From: Bacteroides sp. | Lineage (GTDB): Bacteria; Bacteroidota; Bacteroidia; Bacteroidales; Bacteroidaceae | NCBI RefSeq assembly: GCF_028690125.1 | Contig: NZ_JAQVBV010000001.1 | Coordinates: 186,001-250,000, forward strand | DNA length: 64,000 bases | Direction of reading: 5' to 3' | Shown: positions 9,625 through 18,439 of the stretch, one piece after another | Layout of the letters: each line of letters begins with the position of its first letter | How positions within the stretch are numbered: position 1 is the stretch's first letter | The notes under the pieces: model-generated | The model's input: only the letters and a program-made list of their open reading frames with translations | The model's database searches: none | What the model was told of the DNA's origin: nothing | Program-made: the position numbers and the translations under genes

Positions 9625-10812
9625 ATGAAATCACTGCGTTTTTTATTAAACATTTTATGTGTTGCATCACTAGCCGGCTGTGTATCCACAAAAGAAGCAA
9701 AACCTAATATAAATCTGGAAAGAGCTCAGCAAACACTGGATTCACTTTATCAAAATTATAGTGCAGCTAATACTTGTTTACTCCGGGAAAGCTATCCATT
9801 TGATGAAAATCAGAAAGTTACCTATTTAGCATCAGAAGACCAAGCCAATATACCTAATCAATATTCTTATTTATGGCCTTATTCCGGTACATTTTCAGCA
9901 GTCAATGTTTTGTTGGAAACAACCCATGATAAGAAATACCGAAAACTGTTAGACAATCAGGTACTGCCGGGATTAGAGGAATACTTTGATACCAAACGGA
10001 CTCCTAATGCATATTCATCATATATCCGCACTGCTCCTGCTTCAGATCGCTTTTATGATGACAATGTCTGGTTGGGTATTGATTATACTGACACTTATCA
10101 AGCCACAAAAGAAAAGAAATACCTGGATAAAGCTCAATTAATATGGGAATTTATTGAAAGCGGAACAGATAGTTTACTGGGAGGCGGTATCTATTGGTGT
10201 GAACAAAAAAAGGAATCTAAAAACACCTGCTCCAACGCTCCGGGATCTGTTTTTGCTTTAAAACTATTCAAGGCAACTAACGACAGTACCTATTTTAAGA
10301 AAGGCAAAGAGCTATATGAGTGGACACAAAAGAATCTGCAAGATTCCACCGACTATCTTTATTTTGATAATGTACGTCTTGACGGAAAAATAGGTAAAGC
10401 CAAATTTGCTTACAATAGCGGTCAGATGATGCAATCTGCTGCTATTCTATTCCAATTGACAAAAAATCCTGTTTACCTGAAAGATGCTCAAGATATAGCT
10501 AAAGCATGTCACAACTATTTCTTTACCGACTTTATACCTACAACAGGGGAACCTTTCAAAATGATAAAGAAAGGCGATATATGGTTCACTGCCGTTATGC
10601 TCAGAGGGTTTATCGAATTATATCATCTAGATAATAATAAAACTTATATCAACGACTTTGACAGAAGTTTATCTTATGCCTGGGAGAATGCACGTGACGA
10701 GAAAGGCTTATTCAACGTAGACTTAAGCGGAAATAACAAAGATGACAAAAAATGGCTATTAACACAAGCTGCGATTGTAGAAATGTACGGACGTCTTGCC
10801 GCTATTAAATAG
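9625..10812 (+). CDS. Glycoside hydrolase family 76-like lipoprotein (alpha-1,6-mannanase family)
   Basis: A 395-residue exported lipoprotein: signal peptide ending in the lipobox SLAGC (Cys19). The body is an (alpha/alpha)6-barrel hydrolase. FYDDNVWLGIDY with an adjacent Asp pair (Asp145, Asp146 by count) matches the catalytic DD of GH76, and GGGIYWCEQKKESKNTCSN fits the conserved stretch that follows. GH76 enzymes cleave alpha-1,6-mannan, but divergent members may act on other polymers, so the substrate is not certain. It is followed 45 bases later by the GH127 gene and is probably co-transcribed with it under the divergent HTCS. Confidence 0.8.
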   Translation: MKSLRFLLNILCVASLAGCVSTKEAKPNINLERAQQTLDSLYQNYSAANTCLLRESYPFDENQKVTYLASEDQANIPNQYSYLWPYSGTFSAVNVLLETTHDKKYRKLLDNQVLPGLEEYFDTKRTPNAYSSYIRTAPASDRFYDDNVWLGIDYTDTYQATKEKKYLDKAQLIWEFIESGTDSLLGGGIYWCEQKKESKNTCSNAPGSVFALKLFKATNDSTYFKKGKELYEWTQKNLQDSTDYLYFDNVRLDGKIGKAKFAYNSGQMMQSAAILFQLTKNPVYLKDAQDIAKACHNYFFTDFIPTTGEPFKMIKKGDIWFTAVMLRGFIELYHLDNNKTYINDFDRSLSYAWENARDEKGLFNVDLSGNNKDDKKWLLTQAAIVEMYGRLAAIK

Positions 10813-10857
10813 ATAAAGAGATCAAGTAGAATTTAGTACCAAGGATAACAATATAAT

Positions 10858-12897
10858 ATGATTAATAATAAGGTATTAAGATTGTTTTTACTTTTTATGA
10901 GTGTTGTTTGCTACTCTTCATTATGGAGTAGCGAGCAGCAACCTCGACAACAACACAACCACTATATAAATAATCGCTACCCTTTACAACGTAAAGTTTT
11001 TATTGAACTTCCGTTAGGAAGCATTAAAGCGAAAGGATGGTTACACGAAATGCTAATGCGCCAAAAGAACGGTGCAACAGGGCATATGGATGAACTTTAT
11101 CCACAAGTAATGGGGAGCCGCAATGGGTGGCTAGGGGGAGACGGAGACCAATGGGAAAGGGGGCCCTATTGGATTGACGGACTTCTCCCCCTGGCTTACA
11201 TTTTGAATGACCAGGAATTAAAAGAGAAAGTACAGCCTTGGATTGAATGGGCTCTGAAAAGCCAACGCGAAGATGGATTTTTCGGACCGGAAAAAGATTA
11301 TCCCGGAGAAGCGGGACTTCAACGTGACAATTCACACGATTGGTGGCCCAGAATGGTAGTCCTGAAAATCTTACAGCAATATTATTCGGCTACCGGTGAT
11401 GAACGGATTATATCATTCATGACTCGTTATTTCAAATATCAATTAAATACATTACCCGATAAGCCACTGGGACATTGGAGTTTTTGGGCAGAGTTCCGCG
11501 CTTGTGACAATCTTCAAGCTGTATATTGGTTATATAATCTCACAGGAGAATCATTCTTACTCGATTTAGGTAAATTGATTCATAACCAAAGCTTCAGCTT
11601 TGTGGATATGGTACAACGGGGTGATTTAAAGAGAATAAACACGATTCACTGCGTGAATCTGGCTCAAGGAGTTAAAGAACCGGTGATATATTATCAACAG
11701 GAGGCCGACAAAAAATACATAAATGCCGTAAAAGAAGCATTTAAAGATATCCGCCAATTCCATGGACAACCACAAGGTATGTATGGTGGAGACGAAGCAT
11801 TACACGGAAACTGTCCTACTCAGGGCTCCGAATTATGTTCGGCAGTCGAGTTGATGTATTCATTGGAGAAAATGATGGAAATAACCGGTGATATTGACTT
11901 TGCCGACCATTTGGAACGGATTGCTTTTAACGCTCTGCCGACACAGATATCAGATGACTTCATGACCAAACAATACTTCCAACAAGCTAATCAGGTAATG
12001 GTAAGCCGCCACCGTAGAAACTTCGACCAAGAACACGGAGGCACAGACCTGACTTACGGAATATTGACCGGATATCCATGTTGTGCTTCAAATATGCATC
12101 AGGGATGGCCTAAGTTCACACAAAACTTATGGTATGCTACTCCGGATAACGGACTTGCAGTGATGGCTTATTCTCCTTCGGAAGTGACTGCTAAAGTCGG
12201 CGATGATTGTATGGTAACTATGAGTGAAGATACTTATTACCCAATGGATGAAAAGGTATGTTTTACTATTCAGGATATAAAAAATAAAAAGAAAGAAACT
12301 ACTTTTCCACTCTATTTGCGTATTCCCAAATGGTGCAAACAGGCAGAGATATGTATCAATGGAAAACCAGATCAATCTGCCGAAGGAGGAAAGATGGTTG
12401 CAATCAATCGCACATGGTCAAAGAATGACCGGATTGATTTACATTTCCAAATGGAAATATCAACTAGTACTTGGTATGAGAACTCAGTAGCAATAGAAAG
12501 AGGTCCGTTAGTTTATGCATTAAAGATGGATGAAAAATGGGAGAAAAAAGAATTTAACGAACCATGGTACGGTCCTTATTATTATCAAGTCACTTCACCT
12601 GATTCATGGAATTATGGACTTATTAGCTTTGACCGCAACAAAGTGAATGAAGTTGCCAAGATTAATATAGATTCAGCCAAACAAAAATCGGTATTCCCGT
12701 GGAATACAGAGAACGCGCCTATTGAAATTAAAATGAAAGCGAGATTAATACCTTCCTGGCAACTTTACAATGAAATGGCAGGTCCTCAGCCTTTCTCATT
12801 TTGTAGTGGCGCCGAAGGGGATGAAAAGGAGATTACATTAATTCCTTACGGTTGCACAACTCTCCGAATATCAGAATTTCCTATTGTAGGAAAATAA
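10858..12897 (+). CDS. GH127-family enzyme (putative beta-L-arabinofuranosidase, DUF1680)
   Basis: A 679-residue exported enzyme (hydrophobic N-terminus to about residue 25). The family zinc site is complete: Glu325 and Cys327 in QGSELCSAVE, and the pair Cys408-Cys409 in GYPCCASNMHQG, corresponding to the Glu/Cys/Cys/Cys set known from Bifidobacterium HypBA1, where a cysteine is the nucleophile. An (alpha/alpha)6 barrel is followed by beta-sandwich modules. Known GH127 members release beta-L-arabinofuranose from plant glycans, so the cluster may target arabinose-containing plant material. Second gene of the GH76-GH127 unit; a strong hairpin follows at 12917-12961. The related family GH146 is an alternative placement. 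Confidence 0.87.
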   Translation: MINNKVLRLFLLFMSVVCYSSLWSSEQQPRQQHNHYINNRYPLQRKVFIELPLGSIKAKGWLHEMLMRQKNGATGHMDELYPQVMGSRNGWLGGDGDQWERGPYWIDGLLPLAYILNDQELKEKVQPWIEWALKSQREDGFFGPEKDYPGEAGLQRDNSHDWWPRMVVLKILQQYYSATGDERIISFMTRYFKYQLNTLPDKPLGHWSFWAEFRACDNLQAVYWLYNLTGESFLLDLGKLIHNQSFSFVDMVQRGDLKRINTIHCVNLAQGVKEPVIYYQQEADKKYINAVKEAFKDIRQFHGQPQGMYGGDEALHGNCPTQGSELCSAVELMYSLEKMMEITGDIDFADHLERIAFNALPTQISDDFMTKQYFQQANQVMVSRHRRNFDQEHGGTDLTYGILTGYPCCASNMHQGWPKFTQNLWYATPDNGLAVMAYSPSEVTAKVGDDCMVTMSEDTYYPMDEKVCFTIQDIKNKKKETTFPLYLRIPKWCKQAEICINGKPDQSAEGGKMVAINRTWSKNDRIDLHFQMEISTSTWYENSVAIERGPLVYALKMDEKWEKKEFNEPWYGPYYYQVTSPDSWNYGLISFDRNKVNEVAKINIDSAKQKSVFPWNTENAPIEIKMKARLIPSWQLYNEMAGPQPFSFCSGAEGDEKEITLIPYGCTTLRISEFPIVGK

Positions 12898-12916
12898 AAA
12901 ATAGTTCTTTTATTCT

Positions 12917-12961
12917 AATGGCGCTCTTCAGTATATACCAGCTGTACTGGAGGGCGCCATT
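12917..12961 (+). terminator. Strong hairpin after the GH127 gene
   Basis: 12917-12933 (AATGGCGCTCTTCAGTA) pairs almost perfectly with 12945-12961, with only G-U wobbles and an 11-base loop. The T-run after it is poor (TGCTTTAG), so it may act as a 3' stabilising hairpin as much as a terminator. Confidence 0.55.
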
Positions 12962-13260
12962 GCTTTAGAGATAAAAATACTTGTGTATTAAGACCGATAC
13001 ATATTCTCATACTATTGTTAAACTGTATTTATGGAATAAATGAGTTCTCCCTTTATTCAGTTTAATTCATTGAACTATACTTATACTTTCGTTAAACTAT
13101 AATTCAACGAACTAATTTTTGCACTGAGACAGTTTTATTACTCAAATAGTCATTTTTTGCAGAATCAAGAATTATCTGCAATAATAAAATACTTATATTT
13201 GCAGATGTTACAAGACTAGACATCAAACATTGAATATAACACCATAACAATCTAACAAAA
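12962..13260. promoter_or_regulatory. Gap before GH97: AACT-containing repeats and -7 box at 13194-13201
   Basis: TATATTTG at 13194-13201 fits TAnnTTTG, 60 bases before the GH97 ATG. Upstream, related words TTCATTGAACTATA (13066), TTCGTTAAACTATA (13088) and TTCAACGAACTAA (13103) recur; the first two are 22 nt apart, the third 15 further. GTTAAACTGTA also occurs at 13017. This may be a decayed relative of the 22-nt clusters or a regulator-binding region. Confidence 0.4.
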
Positions 13261-15213
13261 ATGAAAAAGTATTTTCTTTTATCCCTATTCGCCTGTTATC
13301 TAACAGTGAACGTACAGGCACAAAAGAGTGTTGAACTACTCTCTCCCAATGGAGATATAAAAGTATCTGTTCGTCTTGCCGATAAAATCTATTATGACTT
13401 ATCTTGTAATAATGATGTTTTATTGAAAGACAACTCTCTCCAACTCCAACTGAAAAATCAAACTTTAGGAGAGCAACCTAAACTATCAGGGCAGAAACGA
13501 ACAAGTGTCAAAGAAACATTAACTCCTATAGTGCCATTAAAATATTCATCGGTAAGCAATGAATATAATCAGCTATTACTTAATTTTAAAGGCAACTATT
13601 CTGTTGAATTCCGCGCTTTCAACGATGGAATAGCTTATCGTTTTATCACTCGCCAGAAGGGAGATATCGAAGTATTTGGAGAAGATTTCTCTTTGCAATT
13701 TCCTGCAGAGTATCTGTTACATTTACAACAGCCGGGTGGATTCAAAACTGCTTATGAAGAACCATATTCACACGTTACCAGTACATCATGGAAACCTTCA
13801 GACAAAAGAACAGTCCTTCCTATGCTTATTGATACACGAAAATCATACAAAATCCTGATCAGTGAATCTGACTTGTCAGACTATCCTTGTATGTTTTTGC
13901 AAGGTACAGGAAATAACGGTGTTACTTCTGCATTCCCTAAAGTACCACTCGAATTTGGTGACGATGGTGACCGTAGTCTCAAAATCCTGAAAGAAGCAGA
14001 CTATATCGCGAAAACTAAAGGACAGAGGGAGTTTCCATGGCGTTATTTCGTGATTACGAAAGAAGATAAACAGATATTAGAAAACACAATGACCTACAAA
14101 TTGGCTACCAAAAACCAATTACAGGACGTATCATGGATCAAACCCGGACAAGTAAGCTGGGAATGGTGGAACGGAGCTACTCCTTATGGACAGGATGTGA
14201 CATTTAAGGCAGGTTGTAATCTGGAAACATACAAATACTTCATCGACTTTGCATCTAAATTCGGTATACCTTATATCATAATGGATGAAGGTTGGGCAAA
14301 AAGTACCCGTGACCCTTATACTCCTAATCCGGATGTAGACCTCCATGAATTGATCCGTTATGGAAAAGAAAAGAATGTAGGCATCGTTCTATGGCTGACT
14401 TGGTTAGCAGTGGAAAACAACTTTGAGCTCTTTAAGACTTTCAATGAATGGGGAGTAAAAGGAGTTAAAATAGACTTTATGGATCGTAGCGATCAGTGGA
14501 TGGTTAATTATTACGAGCGAGTGGCTCAGGAAGCAGCAAAGCACCATCTATTCGTCGATTTCCACGGCTCATTCAAACCGGCAGGTCTGGAATATAAATA
14601 TCCGAATGTGTTATCCTACGAAGGAGTGAGAGGTATGGAGCAAATGGGTGGTTGTGTGCCAGACAATAGTGTTTATCTTCCTTTCATGAGAAATGCCGTA
14701 GGTCCAATGGACTATACTCCCGGAGCTATGATCAGTATGCAACCTAATCTCTACCGTTCAGAACGTCCAAACTCAGCTAGTATAGGCACACGTGCTTATC
14801 AGATGGCTCTATTTGTTATTTTCGAAAGCGGGCTACAGATGTTGGCAGATAATCCGACCCTATATTATCGCAATGAAGACTGCACACGTTTCATTACTCA
14901 GGTTCCTGTTACTTGGGACGAGACAGTTGCCCTGGATGCTAAGGTAGGCGAATACGTGATTGTAGCCAAACGTAAAGGAGAGAAATGGTACATCGGAGGA
15001 ATGACCAATAATCAAGAAAATGAAAGACAGTTTGAAATTAGTCTTGACTTCTTGAAAGATAATAAAACTTATCGTGTTACTTCCTTTGAAGATGGTGTTA
15101 ATGCAGGACATCAGGCAATGGATTACCGGATTAATTCTTCAGACGTTAAGAAAGGGCAGAAAATCTCTGTTAGAATGGCTAGAAACGGAGGATTTGCAGC
15201 CGTTCTGGAATAA
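13261..15213 (+). CDS. GH97 retaining alpha-galactosidase
   Basis: A 650-residue secreted enzyme with signal peptide (1-20, ending VQAQ). The N-terminal beta-sandwich (to about 280) precedes a TIM barrel with IIMDEGWAKS, GVKIDFMDRSDQ and YEGVRGMEQ. GH97 splits into inverting SusB-like enzymes and retaining alpha-galactosidases. Here Asp405 in KIDFMD and Glu460 in GMEQ are 55 residues apart, the same spacing as the nucleophile Asp415 and acid/base Glu470 I recall for B. thetaiotaomicron BT1871, so the retaining type is favoured. It would release alpha-galactose in the periplasm. Flanked by its own promoter and a strong bidirectional terminator. Confidence 0.92.
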   Translation: MKKYFLLSLFACYLTVNVQAQKSVELLSPNGDIKVSVRLADKIYYDLSCNNDVLLKDNSLQLQLKNQTLGEQPKLSGQKRTSVKETLTPIVPLKYSSVSNEYNQLLLNFKGNYSVEFRAFNDGIAYRFITRQKGDIEVFGEDFSLQFPAEYLLHLQQPGGFKTAYEEPYSHVTSTSWKPSDKRTVLPMLIDTRKSYKILISESDLSDYPCMFLQGTGNNGVTSAFPKVPLEFGDDGDRSLKILKEADYIAKTKGQREFPWRYFVITKEDKQILENTMTYKLATKNQLQDVSWIKPGQVSWEWWNGATPYGQDVTFKAGCNLETYKYFIDFASKFGIPYIIMDEGWAKSTRDPYTPNPDVDLHELIRYGKEKNVGIVLWLTWLAVENNFELFKTFNEWGVKGVKIDFMDRSDQWMVNYYERVAQEAAKHHLFVDFHGSFKPAGLEYKYPNVLSYEGVRGMEQMGGCVPDNSVYLPFMRNAVGPMDYTPGAMISMQPNLYRSERPNSASIGTRAYQMALFVIFESGLQMLADNPTLYYRNEDCTRFITQVPVTWDETVALDAKVGEYVIVAKRKGEKWYIGGMTNNQENERQFEISLDFLKDNKTYRVTSFEDGVNAGHQAMDYRINSSDVKKGQKISVRMARNGGFAAVLE

Positions 15214-15244
15214 GTCCTTTGATATCTGATTACTATTGATTATA

Positions 15245-15283
15245 AAAAACGACGGAAACATAAGTGTTTCCGTCGTTTTTTTG
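15245..15283. terminator. Bidirectional terminator between GH97 and the oxidoreductase
   Basis: A run of A, the stem ACGACGGAAACA, a four-base loop, the complementary stem and a run of seven T. It can stop both the plus-strand GH97 transcript and the minus-strand oxidoreductase transcript, whose genes converge here. Confidence 0.9.
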
Positions 15284-15299
15284 TCTTTCTTCGGAAATA

Positions 15300-16619
15300 T
15301 TATCCCAAAGTATAAGGTTTACGATAGTCGTAATGAAGCTTCTTTGTTGCCTCCGGATCGTTTACAAACTTCTGTACGATAGGATTCCATTGCAGAGGTC
15401 TATTGAGTTCGTAGGCGATATTACCCAATGTGCATACTGTACAAGAACTATGCCCTACTTCGACAGGAACATTTGGATCACGACGTGAACGAATGCAATC
15501 GATGAAGATTTGATAATGTGGCACGTTCGTTTCATAAACAGCCTTTTCATCGACCTTCTTAGGCATAAATTCAGGGGAAGAAGCAAGAAACTCACCGCGA
15601 CAAACTTGAATCCAACCATTTTCACCAATAATCTTAATTCCTTGCTTACCACCATCAAATTTCTGTTGAGTCATTTCGATGCCGTTGTCATAACGGAAAG
15701 TAAGACAGTCATAAGGACTTGCTGACGGTGGAAGAATCTCTACCGGGCCAGAACCATCTTTTCCAATAGCCCATTGACCGATATCGAACATATGTGCTCC
15801 CCAATCAGTAGTATAACCACCACCCATTCCTTGATACCAACGCCATGCTCCCCAACATTCATCACCACCATTTTCATTAATCAATGGGTTTAATTCATGA
15901 TTATAATGCCATTTTGTATCTAAAGGACCCAGCCACAAATCCCAGTCAAGTCCTTGAGGAACTTCTTGCTTCGGCAGGTCGTATGGTTTCGGACCATTTC
16001 CCACATGAGCTTTCATAAGTGATATTTTACCCAACATACCTTCGCGGGCAACATTGGCAGCATGGATGAATTCGTTCATGGAACGTTGCATACTACCCAC
16101 CTGCAAAATTCGGGCATTCTCACGAACGGCTTTAACCAACTGCTGTCCTTCGTAAATGGTGAATGTAAGTGGTTTTTCGATATATATATCTTTACCCGCA
16201 CGGCAAGCGGCAATTGCCATTAATGCATGTTGATGGTCAGGACTCGCAATAACCACGGCATCAATGTCTTTACGGGCAAGTAATTCCTCATAATGGATAT
16301 ACATGTCCAACTTGTTCTTAATACCTTGATCAGCATAATACTTGTTCACACGGTTTTTGAAACGGTCACGTTTGATGTCATAAACGTCACATCCAGCTAC
16401 AATACGTACATCAGGGATGGTAATGAAACCCGCCATAAGATGAATTGCCTGCTGTCCCAGACCGATGAAACCAACATTAATTTTATCGTTTGCCTCAGTT
16501 TTTTTAGATTTTCCCGAAGCTGGAACCGGAGCAGCAGATGCTGACCAAGGTGCAAATAAAGAAGAAAGGCCAATTGCAGATAAACGCAAGAAGTCTTTTC
16601 GAGTCATTTTAGAGCTCAT
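15300..16619 (-). CDS. Exported Gfo/Idh/MocA-family oxidoreductase
   Basis: A 439-residue NAD(P)-dependent oxidoreductase or GH109-like glycosidase. The N-terminus TRKDFLRLSAIGLSSLF followed by an alanine-rich stretch resembles a Tat-type signal, as often seen in secreted Bacteroidetes members of this family. The Rossmann motif GFIGLGQQAIH begins near residue 50; EKPLTFT is the conserved EKP segment that contacts nicotinamide and substrate. The C-terminal half (GWIQVCRGEFL, PVEVGHSSCTVC) is the family's beta-sheet domain. It sits inside the glycosidase island and probably modifies or cleaves a released sugar; the substrate is unknown. It converges with GH97. Confidence 0.87.
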   Translation of the reverse strand: MSSKMTRKDFLRLSAIGLSSLFAPWSASAAPVPASGKSKKTEANDKINVGFIGLGQQAIHLMAGFITIPDVRIVAGCDVYDIKRDRFKNRVNKYYADQGIKNKLDMYIHYEELLARKDIDAVVIASPDHQHALMAIAACRAGKDIYIEKPLTFTIYEGQQLVKAVRENARILQVGSMQRSMNEFIHAANVAREGMLGKISLMKAHVGNGPKPYDLPKQEVPQGLDWDLWLGPLDTKWHYNHELNPLINENGGDECWGAWRWYQGMGGGYTTDWGAHMFDIGQWAIGKDGSGPVEILPPSASPYDCLTFRYDNGIEMTQQKFDGGKQGIKIIGENGWIQVCRGEFLASSPEFMPKKVDEKAVYETNVPHYQIFIDCIRSRRDPNVPVEVGHSSCTVCTLGNIAYELNRPLQWNPIVQKFVNDPEATKKLHYDYRKPYTLG

Positions 16620-16963
16620 GTTGTCTACTCGTTTTTTAAGGTTAAAAATAAGTGTAATTAGAAATTGCTATAAAGTTAGATGTTTTTTTTAGAATACATA
16701 TGAATATGACTCTTTTTGTGAAGTAACTAAAGCGAATTTATTATTTTTCTATCATTCCATTCTGCATAGTATTCTTTCAAATTGAGAGTCAGTACATCTG
16801 CTTAATAATCTAAACATACATCAAACTGTCATTCGGATGATAGAATTCTTTGAATTACTAGCATGAAAGGGATTAAATTATTATTTTTGAACGATTTTAA
16901 ACTATAAAGTGATAAAGCCCTTTCCTAAGTGGACAACAAGTATAAACAACATAAATTAAAGAA
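16620..16963. promoter_or_regulatory. Divergent region between oxidoreductase and GH43; -7 box at 16882-16889
   Basis: TATTTTTG at 16882-16889 on the plus strand fits TAnnTTTG, 75 bases before the GH43 start. On the minus strand TAACTTTA (near 16671-16680) is a one-mismatch box for the oxidoreductase. No gene is seen in these 344 bases. Confidence 0.4.
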
Positions 16964-18091
16964 ATGAAGATGAGAAAGGTTAATAAACTCGCAATCTGGG
17001 CATTTGCTCTGGTAAGCCTACTGCTTTTTTCTTGTGTGACAAAGGTGAAGGAAAATTCATCCGAACCGACAGTATCCATAAATCCGTTACCAGTTAAGTT
17101 TGGGGATCCTTATGTACTGCTGGCTTCAGACAGTATTTATTACATGTATGGAACCGGTGGAGGAGCTATAGATGGATTTAGTGTCTATTCTTCACCTGAT
17201 TTAGTGAATTGGAAGGACGAAGGGCAAGTCTACCGCGGAAACATCGAGGGTTCATGGGCAGTTGCCAATTTTTGGGCGCCCGAAGTATATGAACGGAATG
17301 GTAAGTTCTATATGTTGTTCAGTGCAGACTGGAAAGTAAACCCGACAAAGGAATTAGAAAACTTCCGTATTGGCGTAGCTGTAGCGGACAAACCGACTGG
17401 TCCTTTTAAAGAACTATCTTCGGCTCCTCTGTTCGACCCGGGCTACCCTGCAATCGACGGTAATTTGATAGATACTGAAGACGGACGTACCTTCTTGTAT
17501 TATTCCCGCTGCTGCTATAAAAATCCAGTAGAAAGTGAAATTGCAGAACAAGCCAAAAAAGAAGGAAAATTTGATGAAATAGAAGAAAGCTGGATTTATG
17601 GTATTGAGGTCAAACCGGATTTAACAGAGGTAATCGGTGAACCGGTTTTGCTGCTTCGTCCTCCGGTAAAGTTAGACGATAAACAATCTGAATGGGAAAG
17701 CCGTTCTGTAACTACAGGTGAGGTTAATCGTCGCTGGTCAGAAGGTCCTTATACCTTTAAGAAAGGGGATACTTACTATATGATGTATTCGGCTAATTAC
17801 TTCGGAGGAAAGAATTATGCAGTAGGCTATGCTACAGCTAAAAACCCACTAGGACCATTTATTAAATCGCCTGACAATCCTGTGCTGGAAAAAAATATAG
17901 AAAAAGGTGGTATTGTGACGGGGACCGGACACAACAGTGCTACTTGGTCGAAAGACGGTAAACAGATGTATTGTGTTTATCATGGCCGTACAGCAAAAAC
18001 AGGAGACGAGCGAGTAGTCTTTATCGATAAAATGGGTATAGATGAAAACGGACGATTGTATGTAGAAGGTCCTACAACTGCACCAGAATAA
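16964..18091 (+). CDS. GH43-family lipoprotein (arabinosidase/xylosidase type)
   Basis: A 375-residue exported lipoprotein: signal peptide with lipobox LLLFSC (Cys24). The five-bladed beta-propeller shows the three catalytic acids of GH43: general base Asp48 in FGDPYV, pKa-modulating Asp165 in AIDGNL and general acid Glu260 in WSEGPYTF. YMYGTGG and FWAPEVYERNGKFYMLF are typical blade segments. Members release arabinose, xylose or galactose from plant polysaccharides; subfamily cannot be set by eye. It stands alone on the plus strand between two minus-strand genes and ends at a good terminator (18206-18244). Confidence 0.9.
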   Translation: MKMRKVNKLAIWAFALVSLLLFSCVTKVKENSSEPTVSINPLPVKFGDPYVLLASDSIYYMYGTGGGAIDGFSVYSSPDLVNWKDEGQVYRGNIEGSWAVANFWAPEVYERNGKFYMLFSADWKVNPTKELENFRIGVAVADKPTGPFKELSSAPLFDPGYPAIDGNLIDTEDGRTFLYYSRCCYKNPVESEIAEQAKKEGKFDEIEESWIYGIEVKPDLTEVIGEPVLLLRPPVKLDDKQSEWESRSVTTGEVNRRWSEGPYTFKKGDTYYMMYSANYFGGKNYAVGYATAKNPLGPFIKSPDNPVLEKNIEKGGIVTGTGHNSATWSKDGKQMYCVYHGRTAKTGDERVVFIDKMGIDENGRLYVEGPTTAPE

Positions 18092-18439
18092 AATATATAT
18101 CTTTGTCTATAATTACACTTAAAATTCTCATAGAAAACGTATGTGGATAAGTATTGAGGATAAAACTATTGTAAAAAAGACTATCCGATAAATAGCTAAA
18201 ATAAAAAATGGACTGTCTAACAATATCTTATGACAGTCCATTTTCATATGTTTTAATCCGTACTTCTATATGCGGTTACTTTCAAATATTCAATTCGCAG
18301 AGATGCTTTTATAGTTGTTAGACAACTTCTTTTATTAATTCAAAGCTTTTTAGATAGCTTCACCATTTCACTCTCGTGATATAGTGCGAATTACAATATT
18401 ACTTCTCCACAAACACATCAAAATTAATATACTGAAAGA
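18092..18439. terminator. Gap after GH43 with terminator hairpin at 18206-18244
   Basis: AAATGGACTGTC (18206-18217) pairs with GACAGTCCATTT (18232-18243), with A-runs before and T after, so it can work for both converging transcripts. A short palindrome lies near 18315. Nothing else is recognised in this 348-base gap. Confidence 0.75.
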
